Shown: piece by piece, positions 11,613-18,957 of the stretch
Layout: the number at the start of each line of letters is the position of its first letter
Position numbering within the stretch: the first letter of the stretch is position 1
Translations under genes and position numbers: made by a program
Notes under the pieces: generated by a model
The model's database searches: none
What the model was told of the DNA's origin: nothing
The model's input: only the letters and a program-made list of their open reading frames with translations
Assembly (NCBI GenBank): GCA_021818665.1
Contig: JAKATQ010000010.1
Span: 1-24,732 of the forward strand
Length of the DNA: 24,732 nucleotides
Direction: 5' to 3'
Source of the DNA: Nanobdellota archaeon
GTDB taxonomy: Archaea > Nanobdellota > Nanobdellia > Parvarchaeales > Parvarchaeaceae

Positions 11613-14171
11613 ATGAAAGCAAAATTGGTTAGAAGTGTAAAAAAATTGGCGGCAGTCGCCACGGGAGCTCTCTTCTTGGGAGCAACATTGGGAATGGCCA
11701 GCGCGTTCGGCGTGACCGGTGGTCTTAACACATTGCCGAGTCCATTCGTGAGTAATGGTCAGGTCAATGCTGTCGTAGTCGTGGGCGCGAATTCTGCTCC
11801 TACGGACATCCTTGGTGCAATAGACATAGCAGCTGCGCTCGCTGCAGCGGCGAGATCGAGTTCCGGATCATCTGGGATAGTAACGATAGGTTCGCTCGCT
11901 CTTGCGTCTTCGGCTCTTTCGCACCACGCATCCGCTGCTAATGGTACTGCGTTTCCTGCATTCACTCCGGGCAGCGTTTCGCTGAGCAAAGTAAACTGGT
12001 CTGGTGTCGGTAAACAGAACTATACGTCTGTAGAGAATGTTACTTTCTCTGGTTCGACACTGCCGTACTTCAATGGCTTAAACGTCGTTTTCCCGGCACA
12101 GTCGTTTTGGCTGTCATCGTACGTCGTGAACAGATCGAATGGAAAAGCCTTGCTTGCGCTTACTAGTCAGCTTTCCTATGAGATAGGCACTTCTAAATAT
12201 ACGCTACTCGCCGCGCACACCAATAACTTGTCTTTTGGTGTCCTGGATTCGTTTACAAACCAACTTATACCTAGTTCGATTACGGTAGGCACGAACACCG
12301 TCAATCTTCTGGGTATAGCCACTATAACTGGAGCTACCTTAGGTTCGTCTTACAATCAGCTCGAGTTTACCGTCAACAACGGCGCTACCGATTATGTAAA
12401 CTTCAGCTCTACAATAACTGTGTTGAGCAATGGCGTTCCTGTGACCGTAACGACAGGAAAGACCGTTCTTACAAACAAATCCGGTTCATACCTTTCAAGC
12501 CTTTCGGTTTCGAGCACTGGCTTGATACAGAACAATTCTCACCTCAACGTGTTCGGCTTGGGTGCATTCAATGCGTCTTTCGTGAGCACGGGAAAGTTTG
12601 TGAACTTCTCAAATAACAACAGGTACAAACTGAACTACACATTCGGTGCTACCGGCGGTAGTTTCTCGCTCCCCGCGGGACTGTCGACGATGACTCTCGA
12701 ACCATTGACCCACATTTATAACCCAGCGTATGGGGGGGCGCAGAACGTTTCTGTAACCGTCGGAACTGCCGGTAAAGACAGATACATCCCTGCGATTGGA
12801 GACAATAGTTCTACATCTGTAAGTTTGAACTATACAACTGGCCTACCGAATGTAGAATTCGGTACTGACTACAGAGGTCCTCTTACATCATCTGGTGTGG
12901 GCGGTCCTGACTTACTGTTAGAAGGGAATCAGTCTCTTTTCAATATAAGTAGCGGTCAGACCGTTAAAGTAGTGTCGGAGATTCTTTACCCTAACCCTCT
13001 CCACGCGCAAGTGTTCGCTAATGCTACATCTGGTAAAGATAACGCAACATTTCCTTCGACTACATCAAAGGGTGCAGCGATAAGACTGGTTTATGAGCTT
13101 CCGAATGGACGCGACATAGCTGTGCAGTTTTCTCCTGTACGTGCGATTACTGGCGGTCTTGGTGATAATTTGTGGAATGCTACGGCAATCCTTAATTACA
13201 CGGCATCTACTGTGAGTAATCCACAGATAATAAACGTCGTTCCAGGGATGGTATACGCATTCAATGGATACAACCTAAGCACGGACCTTATGAAACCAGT
13301 TCCCGCTGGATTAGGAGTGATTGCATTTAATCTGACTGGTCCAGTAGCGACTGTTGGAAGCTATAATATAGTACCTGGATATAGTGGGTTATATGCATCT
13401 AACGGTACGGCACTATCAAAAGCGACTTTGAGCAATGGCGGAGGAACACTTTCGTTTGGCGGGACAACAATAACCTATACGGATCCGCTTGGTGCTACAC
13501 AAGCAGTGTCTGTCGCGGAGAATAAGACGAACTTCGCCACATACGTGACCACCCCGACAAACACGTCAGCCGTAAGCGGTGGATGGGGAGACTTCGTCAC
13601 CGGTGCTACTAAAAATGGTGCGACTTTCGACATACCTGTACAGAACTACAGCCTTGCCCTCGGTGGTTCGCTCGCCATAACCGGCAGAACTAACTACACG
13701 GTAGGACAGACTATACCTGCCGGTGGAGAACTGTTGGGCGTAAATGGAGCCAGCAGTGGATCCGCATCGGGACTGTTCGCTTCGAACCTGTTCCCTCTTG
13801 CGCAAGAGGACAGCGGTTTCTCTGGAGCGACTAACGCATTCCCGGTGATAGTTGTCGGCGGGCCTGGTGTTAATACTCTTGCAAAGACGTTGCTTAACAT
13901 AACGAACTACCAAGGCGGAGCTCAGTTTACTAACTTAACGGGTGTTAGTTCGGGTGAAGCAGTCATACAATACTTCAGCTCCGTGTCAGGATTCAACGGT
14001 CACCCTGCGCTTTGGGTAGCAGGTTATGGATCGCAAGATTCGCTTGAGGCGGCAGAGGTCTTGGCAGAAAGCCTTATAGGTACGCCGGTAGTTTCTCTTA
14101 CGGGAAACAAGGTGATATTAAGCACCTCTGCAGCCAGTTACAGCGGAGTAACCGTAGTCTCATCGAGCTAA
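11613..14171 (+). CDS. S-layer protein
   Basis: The 852-residue protein has a typical signal peptide (basic start, hydrophobic core, cleavage near residue 31 after MASA). Just after it VNAVVVVGANSAPTDILGAIDIAAAL matches the N-terminal signature of methanococcal S-layer proteins. The last ~115 residues (FPVIVVGGPGVNTLAKTLLN.., HPALWVAGYGSQDSLEAAEVL.., TPVVSL) match the matching C-terminal half. Between them lies a long Ser/Thr/Gly/Asn-rich beta-type region with many sequons (NYT, NVT, NRS, NLS, NFS, NKS, NNS, NAS). There is no membrane anchor. This should be the main wall lattice protein, exported by Sec and heavily glycosylated. Codons shift to GGT, GCT, TCT and AAC relative to neighbours, a sign of high expression. 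The strong promoter, 5' hairpin, SD site and strong terminator fit this. Confidence 0.93.
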   Translation: MKAKLVRSVKKLAAVATGALFLGATLGMASAFGVTGGLNTLPSPFVSNGQVNAVVVVGANSAPTDILGAIDIAAALAAAARSSSGSSGIVTIGSLALASSALSHHASAANGTAFPAFTPGSVSLSKVNWSGVGKQNYTSVENVTFSGSTLPYFNGLNVVFPAQSFWLSSYVVNRSNGKALLALTSQLSYEIGTSKYTLLAAHTNNLSFGVLDSFTNQLIPSSITVGTNTVNLLGIATITGATLGSSYNQLEFTVNNGATDYVNFSSTITVLSNGVPVTVTTGKTVLTNKSGSYLSSLSVSSTGLIQNNSHLNVFGLGAFNASFVSTGKFVNFSNNNRYKLNYTFGATGGSFSLPAGLSTMTLEPLTHIYNPAYGGAQNVSVTVGTAGKDRYIPAIGDNSSTSVSLNYTTGLPNVEFGTDYRGPLTSSGVGGPDLLLEGNQSLFNISSGQTVKVVSEILYPNPLHAQVFANATSGKDNATFPSTTSKGAAIRLVYELPNGRDIAVQFSPVRAITGGLGDNLWNATAILNYTASTVSNPQIINVVPGMVYAFNGYNLSTDLMKPVPAGLGVIAFNLTGPVATVGSYNIVPGYSGLYASNGTALSKATLSNGGGTLSFGGTTITYTDPLGATQAVSVAENKTNFATYVTTPTNTSAVSGGWGDFVTGATKNGATFDIPVQNYSLALGGSLAITGRTNYTVGQTIPAGGELLGVNGASSGSASGLFASNLFPLAQEDSGFSGATNAFPVIVVGGPGVNTLAKTLLNITNYQGGAQFTNLTGVSSGEAVIQYFSSVSGFNGHPALWVAGYGSQDSLEAAEVLAESLIGTPVVSLTGNKVILSTSAASYSGVTVVSSS

Positions 14172-14190
14172 ACGGTAAGACATTACATTA

Positions 14191-14237
14191 AAAACGAATG
14201 GACCGGAAACGGTCCCTCTTCGTTTTATTTTTTGTTT
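14191..14237 (+). terminator. Hairpin and T-tract terminator after the S-layer gene
   Basis: AAAACGAA (14191-14198) pairs TTCGTTTT (14219-14226), and inside it GGACCG-GAAA-CGGTCC (14200-14215) forms a 6-bp stem with a GNRA loop. T-rich DNA runs on to about 14237. This has the shape of an intrinsic terminator; archaeal polymerase itself needs mainly the T tract. Confidence 0.7.
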
Positions 14238-14245
14238 TTACGCTT

Positions 14246-14254
14246 TTATTTATA
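14246..14254 (+). promoter_or_regulatory. TATA box for the Cys-rich protein/truD operon
   Basis: TTATTTATAC is centred about 27 nt before the ATG at 14277. The GAGG just before the ATG is too close to serve as a normal SD site if the message is leaderless. Confidence 0.55.
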
Positions 14255-14276
14255 CTGACGTTCTCCTTAAGAGGAT

Positions 14277-14687
14277 ATGAAACTCACTTTGAGAAAGGGG
14301 GGCGCGGGAAAAAGAAGAATCGACGGGTGGCTCTTGTTCGCTGTGATAATGTTCGCTCTTATAGGCACCCTTTCTTATCTATTTTTATTCGGCGTCTCTG
14401 CCGATAGGAACGCGACCACACTCAGCATATTGAACCAGGAATGCGGCTCGTATGCGGCACAGCTTACCAGCGAATTGGCCGTGAATTCAACCGCGTGCTT
14501 GACAGCAAATCAGACGGGAGTAGCCAATGCGACGAGGTTCTGCGGCTTGACTTATTACTGTTACTACGCAAGCTCGTGCCAATCGAGCGCAACCGTTAAG
14601 AACAACTCTCTCAATTGTCTGTGCGATGCATTTAAGCCGACCCAGGTCATCTTCACTGGTTTTTGCTTTAATCAGGGACTCGGCTGA
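14277..14687 (+). CDS. Small membrane-anchored protein with a Cys-rich ectodomain
   Basis: The 136-residue protein has a basic N-terminus (KLTLRKGGAGKRR), one hydrophobic helix (about residues 18-41) and an ectodomain of about 95 residues. The ectodomain contains eight cysteines, an even number compatible with four disulfides. The spacing includes a CYYASSC and an LNCLC element. It also has five sequons (NAT, NST, NQT, NAT, NNS). The N-in/C-out orientation follows from the positive N-terminus. It resembles a small glycosylated surface protein of unknown function. It sits directly downstream of the S-layer terminator, with its own TATA box. Its TGA stop is 2 bp before truD, so both are one message although they seem functionally unrelated. 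Confidence 0.75.
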   Translation: MKLTLRKGGAGKRRIDGWLLFAVIMFALIGTLSYLFLFGVSADRNATTLSILNQECGSYAAQLTSELAVNSTACLTANQTGVANATRFCGLTYYCYYASSCQSSATVKNNSLNCLCDAFKPTQVIFTGFCFNQGLG

Positions 14688-14689
14688 GT

Positions 14690-15916
14690 ATGGCCATAGC
14701 GTTATCCGACATAGGGATAAAGCACCTCAAAACGAAAGATTATGGCTTTAGGGGACGACTGTTTTCGACGGATGAAGACTTTGTCGTCGAGGAGATAGAA
14801 TCCGATGGCGAATCGCTCAGAGCGTCTTCAGATTCTTTGGATGTGGGCGAGCAAGCAGCCGAGACTTTGATCAAAGGGGATTTTCTTTTATTCACGCTGG
14901 TGAAAAAGGGCATTTCGACGCAGGAAGCTCTAAGGGTCATCGCAAGAGCCACGCACATAAACATAAAACGCTTCGGCTATCTTGGCAACAAAGACAGCCG
15001 TGCCGTGACCGCTCAAAGAATAAGCATTTTCAAGGGCAGACGCGAATGGTTCGGAAAAGAATTCAGGAATATAGTGCTAAAAGATTTTAGATATGCAGGA
15101 TCCGGTTGCAAGATAGGCGACCTTACCGGCAACAGATTTACGGTCGTCATACGCGATTTCGACGGCCGTGACGAGGACCTGCGGGCGTTCTCGGAAGAAG
15201 CGGCGGCGGGACTGCCGAATTTCTACGGTCCGCAAAGATTCGGCGCGTCCGCGCTGAACATAAGAGTATCAAGATACATCCTGCAGAAAGATTTCAGATC
15301 GGCGATGTCTGCGTTAATTTTGGACGAGAGGGACGAGAGTCAAATCTCGAGTGAGGCGAGAAAGAGCTTAAAAAGCGCGTTTTATGATTACATAAACTTG
15401 GATTCCACTGGTAACGTCGGGGAAATGGAAGGAGCGCTGTCCAGAGCGCCGCCGTTTTTCCATACAGAGAAGCTCGTCCTTTCACATCTGCTAAAAAACA
15501 GGCACGATTATGCGGGTGCCATTAGGCTGGTACCTAAATATTTCAGACTCCTGATAATACAAGCCTATCAGGCTTACGTTTTCAACCGGGTCCTGAGCGA
15601 GTGCCTTGACAACGGGGCGCTTCCGGCGAAAATACCGACCATAGGATATGACCTGGATCTGACGAAAGTAGATAATGATGCGATTGCGGCGGCAATGAAG
15701 AAAGCGGTGGAAGAAGCAGGTCTCGGCGGTCTTGAAGATCTTAAGATACCGCAGATGCCGGAGGCGAGCCTTAAGACCTTCGAGAGAGAAGGGGCCCTTA
15801 TCCCGACCGGCTTGCACTTCGAGAGAGTAGGGCGTGATCTAAGACTGTCTTTCGAACTTGGTAAAGGCTCATATGCGACCGTCCTTCTGGGCGAGATGTT
15901 CAGGTACCGTGTGTAG
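14690..15916 (+). CDS. truD: tRNA pseudouridine synthase TruD (archaeal Pus7/TruD family)
   Basis: The 408-residue enzyme converts U13 in the D arm of certain tRNAs to pseudouridine. Recognisable TruD signatures are FRGRLFSTDEDFVVEEI at the N-terminus, GYLGNKDSRAVTAQ with catalytic Asp102, the NFYGPQRFG motif after the catalytic core, and the C-terminal LIPTGLHFER and LSFELGKGSYATVLLGEM. The length is normal for archaeal TruD, with the inserted TRUD domain between the two halves of the catalytic domain. No key residue is missing. It is co-transcribed with the upstream Cys-rich protein gene (2-bp gap, no clear SD). Confidence 0.95.
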   Translation: MAIALSDIGIKHLKTKDYGFRGRLFSTDEDFVVEEIESDGESLRASSDSLDVGEQAAETLIKGDFLLFTLVKKGISTQEALRVIARATHINIKRFGYLGNKDSRAVTAQRISIFKGRREWFGKEFRNIVLKDFRYAGSGCKIGDLTGNRFTVVIRDFDGRDEDLRAFSEEAAAGLPNFYGPQRFGASALNIRVSRYILQKDFRSAMSALILDERDESQISSEARKSLKSAFYDYINLDSTGNVGEMEGALSRAPPFFHTEKLVLSHLLKNRHDYAGAIRLVPKYFRLLIIQAYQAYVFNRVLSECLDNGALPAKIPTIGYDLDLTKVDNDAIAAAMKKAVEEAGLGGLEDLKIPQMPEASLKTFEREGALIPTGLHFERVGRDLRLSFELGKGSYATVLLGEMFRYRV

Positions 15917-15918
15917 TC

Positions 15919-15928
15919 TTTTTATATC
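15919..15928 (+). promoter_or_regulatory. TATA box for the GT2/thioredoxin-like operon
   Basis: TTTTTATATC is centred 25 nt before the ATG at 15948, immediately after the truD stop codon. Confidence 0.6.
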
Positions 15929-15947
15929 ATATCAATATTATACATAA

Positions 15948-17228
15948 ATGAGCGCTTTACTTACCGTGTTTGGCTATGCGATAGTCGTGGTGATGCTATT
16001 CCTGTCGTTTTTCTGGCTGTTTATCTACCTCGACCTAGGACAGAAGAAAAGGATAGAGCCGCGCCTAAAGCATTATCCGACGCTGGCGATACTGATACCG
16101 GCCATTTATGAAGGCAAGCTCCTTAAAAGATCCGTAGAATCCGCATCGCGCATCGATTACCCCAGCAGCTCTTACAGGATATACGTAGCACTAAATAAAT
16201 CCTCGACGCGCGAGACTATCGAGACAGCAAAATCGCTGCGGGGCGATAACGTTTACGTCGTGATGTGCCCTATGGACGGGAAGTCTAAAGTCATGAATTA
16301 TGTCCTACGAAGCCGCATAAGAGAAAAACTGCTTCTTGTTCTAGACGCTGACACCGTCATAGCGAAGGATTTGCCGAGGAAACTGGCGTTCTACTTCGGC
16401 AGGAAAAAAGTCGGATGCGCACTGGCCGCCGTCAAGGTGGCAGCCCCTAAGACCATCGCAGAGAAAGTACAGAAATACGAATATCTGATTTCTATATTAT
16501 CCAGGAAAGCCCTAAGCTACCTGAACAGTCTCATGCTCGCCAACGGGGCGGGCACGATGTTTAGGACTTCCGTAGTCAAGAAACTGGGCTATTTCGATGA
16601 AAAGGATAATCCCACGGAGGACTTGGAGATAGGCCTTCGGATACTCACTAGCGGCTACGACATAGAGATGTCGCCAACCGCTTATTCTTACACGGTCGTT
16701 CCGCCTACGTTCAGGTCGCTCTTTGAACAGCGTAAAAGGTGGTTCTCTGGGTTTTTCTATAACATAGGCAAGTATAGGAAAGAACTGTTGACGAAAGAAA
16801 ACCGCGGGCTCGGTCTTTTCATAGTGCCTCTGATGCTGTTGTCGACTTTTATAGGGATTGCGGTCCTGGTGTCGCTGTCGTATAATCTTTTCTACCCGAT
16901 AGCGCTGTGGGCAGCAAACGAATCCGCATTGCTGGCAAACACCAGCATTAACTATTTTCTGTCCACTCAGCTGACGGTCCAGCCCGGCTTTTTTCTATTT
17001 AGTCTAAGTCTTGGCGATATAGTAACGATAATGGCTACCATTATAGGGCTCTCGTCCATAGCGTACTCAGTGAAATACGCGGACGACGACGAATCCACAG
17101 CGAAGGACACCGCCGGCATATTCATGTTTCTGTTTTTCTATTTATTCTTCCTCTCGTTCATCTGGCTGTACGCGGCCATAGCCTATGCTGTATACCGGAA
17201 GGGGTTCTCCTGGAGAGTAAACACATAA
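15948..17228 (+). CDS. Processive GT2 glycosyltransferase, membrane-bound (hyaluronan/PNAG/cellulose-synthase type)
   Basis: The 426-residue protein has an N-terminal membrane helix (about 5-28), a cytosolic GT-A domain and four or so C-terminal membrane segments. The GT-A domain has LAILIPAIYEG at its start, D133-A134-D135 (metal and sugar binding), T223-E224-D225 (catalytic base) and Q261-R-K-R-W265. The last is the Q/RxxRW motif of processive enzymes that extend and export polysaccharides. The layout is that of BcsA, PgaC and HasA relatives, at the short end and with no regulatory domain such as PilZ. A capsule or wall polysaccharide is likely, but the sugar is unknown. The stop is directly followed by the ATG of the thioredoxin-like gene, so the two are translationally adjacent and probably functionally linked. 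Confidence 0.88.
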   Translation: MSALLTVFGYAIVVVMLFLSFFWLFIYLDLGQKKRIEPRLKHYPTLAILIPAIYEGKLLKRSVESASRIDYPSSSYRIYVALNKSSTRETIETAKSLRGDNVYVVMCPMDGKSKVMNYVLRSRIREKLLLVLDADTVIAKDLPRKLAFYFGRKKVGCALAAVKVAAPKTIAEKVQKYEYLISILSRKALSYLNSLMLANGAGTMFRTSVVKKLGYFDEKDNPTEDLEIGLRILTSGYDIEMSPTAYSYTVVPPTFRSLFEQRKRWFSGFFYNIGKYRKELLTKENRGLGLFIVPLMLLSTFIGIAVLVSLSYNLFYPIALWAANESALLANTSINYFLSTQLTVQPGFFLFSLSLGDIVTIMATIIGLSSIAYSVKYADDDESTAKDTAGIFMFLFFYLFFLSFIWLYAAIAYAVYRKGFSWRVNT

Positions 17229-17966
17229 ATGCGGCGCGTGCCATCCCATATCTATATGCGAAAAAAGACGATGAATGGCAGGAATCCCGCGAATAGATAC
17301 ACAAAGCTGATACTGGCAGTAGTCGCCGCTCTCTTTGTATTCGGGGCCGCACTTGGCTTTTCTTCTTATATAAATAACACCCAGATATCGGTGCTTAATC
17401 AGAACATACAGCAGGTACAGCAAGGCGTTGATGACCTGCAGGTGGCTTCCATCTTGGGAGACTCTAACTCTTCGATAGCGTGTGCCATATTCCATTCCAG
17501 CCTGAGCAGCCTCGCAACGCAACTGTCCAACCTGGGTCTTGACGCCCAGCAGGCGGACATAGAAAATCAGAGCGGGCAGTCGTATACGCAGACAGTCGAT
17601 GAACTGAATTATGCAAGAGTGGAATACTGGCTGCTCTCGCAAAAAATAAGCAACCTCTGCGGCGGCACTATAACGACGATATTGATGTTTTATAACCCTG
17701 CGAACTGTCCGCAATGCGTGCTCGAGGGCGATGAGGTGAATTATATCTCTTCTACTTATGGGAACGTATCTTTCACGGCGCTCGATGGCACGCTCAATCT
17801 GAATGTCGTCAACGTCCTTAACAATATATATAACCTTACGTCTGCCGACTATCCGGCCCTGGTGATAAACAGCAAATACGTAGTGGATCATTATAGGAAC
17901 ACGTCGTCTATATTGAGTTATCTGTGCACACACACCAACATGACGAGATTCTGCAACATGAACTAA
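17229..17966 (+). CDS. Membrane-anchored thioredoxin-fold protein with CPQC motif
   Basis: The 245-residue protein has a basic N-terminus, one membrane helix (about 25-45) and a Gln/Asn-rich helical stretch (about 50-125). A thioredoxin-like domain follows. It contains TILMFYNPANCPQCVLEGDEV, where CPQC is the redox pair, and DYPALVINSKYV, which supplies the cis-proline loop opposite it. Additional cysteines (IACAIF, NLCGG, YLCTH, RFCNM) and sequons (NSS, NVS, NLT, NTS, NMT) fit an extracellular domain. The CPxC spacing resembles DsbA/glutaredoxin oxidants, so a disulfide-forming or shuffling role outside the membrane is plausible. ATGs at 17256 and 17271 are alternative starts. The ATG used here directly follows the GT2 stop. 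Confidence 0.78.
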   Translation: MRRVPSHIYMRKKTMNGRNPANRYTKLILAVVAALFVFGAALGFSSYINNTQISVLNQNIQQVQQGVDDLQVASILGDSNSSIACAIFHSSLSSLATQLSNLGLDAQQADIENQSGQSYTQTVDELNYARVEYWLLSQKISNLCGGTITTILMFYNPANCPQCVLEGDEVNYISSTYGNVSFTALDGTLNLNVVNVLNNIYNLTSADYPALVINSKYVVDHYRNTSSILSYLCTHTNMTRFCNMN

Positions 17967-17969
17967 AAA

Positions 17970-18437
17970 TCAGAGAGTGCTCAAACGCAGTCTATATCTT
18001 TCAGCTATGCCCTTGAGCTCTGCGACGATAGCCATCGTCTCAGCGGTACCGACGCCAGGCCGCGAACTCTCGTTCTTGTTGAACTCTGAAAGCCACTCTT
18101 TTTTTCCAAGCGACACGTGATCGTCCGCTCGTCTGGGTATGATGTGGAGGTGGGAATGCTCAAGGCTCTGGCCGGCAGATGCACCCTCCTGCATTATGAT
18201 ATCGAACTGGTATGCATCCGCGTATTTCGTCGCCATAAAAACCGTCCTGCTGACAAACGATGCCAGACCGGATTTTTCATCCGCGTCCAGTTCAAACAGG
18301 CTCTTAACATGCCTTTTTGTAAACACCAAGCAGTGGCCCTTCACGAGTGGCCGCAGGTTGTATATCGCGGCAAAGAGCCCATTTTCATAGAACTTGCGAA
18401 GCCCCAGGTTACGCTCATCGCAGAAGGGGCATTCCAT
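17970..18437 (-). CDS. HIT-family nucleotide-binding hydrolase, copy 1
   Basis: The protein has 155 residues from the ATG at 18437. The GTG at 18455 is a possible but weaker start: the paralogue upstream begins with the same MECPFCD, and a TATA box is centred 26 nt before 18437. It carries the histidine-triad active site HSHLHIIPR, with the final His as nucleophile, preceded by GASAGQSLEHSH. An N-terminal CPFC probably binds zinc, as in many HIT proteins. Family members cleave adenylylated amines or dinucleoside polyphosphates. The substrate here is unknown. It is the last gene after EF-2 and the second HIT gene. Its stop is 3 bp from the convergent thioredoxin-like gene. Confidence 0.9.
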   Translation of the reverse strand: MECPFCDERNLGLRKFYENGLFAAIYNLRPLVKGHCLVFTKRHVKSLFELDADEKSGLASFVSRTVFMATKYADAYQFDIIMQEGASAGQSLEHSHLHIIPRRADDHVSLGKKEWLSEFNKNESSRPGVGTAETMAIVAELKGIAERYRLRLSTL

Positions 18438-18457
18438 GCGGTTTATTTGCGCCACGC

Positions 18458-18468
18458 GTTTAAATCGG
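18458..18468 (-). promoter_or_regulatory. TATA box for HIT copy 1
   Basis: On the minus strand CCGATTTAAAC overlaps the stop codon of HIT copy 2 and is centred 26 nt upstream of the ATG at 18437. Confidence 0.5.
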
Positions 18469-18957
18469 TTTGTAATTCTTGTCGAGGCCGGATTTGTTGT
18501 GGCTCATGCCGGCGACAGTCTTCATTTCCTTCACGATCTCTGATACTTGTTGATCGGTCAGATTCGTTGAATACTCGTCTCTGTATTTCCCCCTTTCGAC
18601 AAACTTTATGAACCAGTCTATCCGCGCGCGGGAGAGGACGTCGTCTTCCCTTCGCGGTATTATGTGTATATGCGCATGTTCGACTTCGCGCCCCGCGACC
18701 TCGCCCTGCTGCATGTTCAGGTCGTAGTCGTGCGCGCCAGCGTATCTTAAAGCTATCGATGCGGTATCGTTTATGAAGTCGACAAGTTCGGCCTTTTCGT
18801 CGGTGCTCGCGTCATTAAGCGACGTAATGTGCCGTTTCGGCACTACGAGTGAGTGTCCTGGAAGAAATGGTTTTATGGAGTAAAGCGCCAAGAAGCGGCC
18901 TCTATCGAAAAAACACTGCTTTTGCAGTATCGCGGGGTCGCAGAACGGGCATTCCAT
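18460..18957 (-). CDS. HIT-family nucleotide-binding hydrolase, copy 2
   Basis: The 165-residue protein is a paralogue of the next gene. It begins MECPFCD, has the CPFC zinc-type motif, GHSLVVPKRHITSL, and the histidine triad EHAHIHIIPRRED. The two share the start, the core and the order of motifs but differ widely elsewhere, so the duplication is old. Both are longer at the C-terminus than minimal HIT proteins of about 115-140 residues; the tail is helical. The ATG follows the EF-2 stop codon with no gap, so it is probably co-translated with EF-2. The biological substrate is unknown. Confidence 0.92.
   Translation of the reverse strand: MECPFCDPAILQKQCFFDRGRFLALYSIKPFLPGHSLVVPKRHITSLNDASTDEKAELVDFINDTASIALRYAGAHDYDLNMQQGEVAGREVEHAHIHIIPRREDDVLSRARIDWFIKFVERGKYRDEYSTNLTDQQVSEIVKEMKTVAGMSHNKSGLDKNYKPI

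Noticed and set aside
14198..14407. Small plus-strand frame starting at 14198
   Set aside because: It starts inside the terminator hairpin and overlaps the Cys-rich protein gene, which has a proper TATA box.
17142..17933. Long minus-strand open frame of 263 codons
   Set aside because: It lies opposite the thioredoxin-like gene, is very rich in Arg, His and Tyr as expected for an antisense shadow, and has no promoter or family features.
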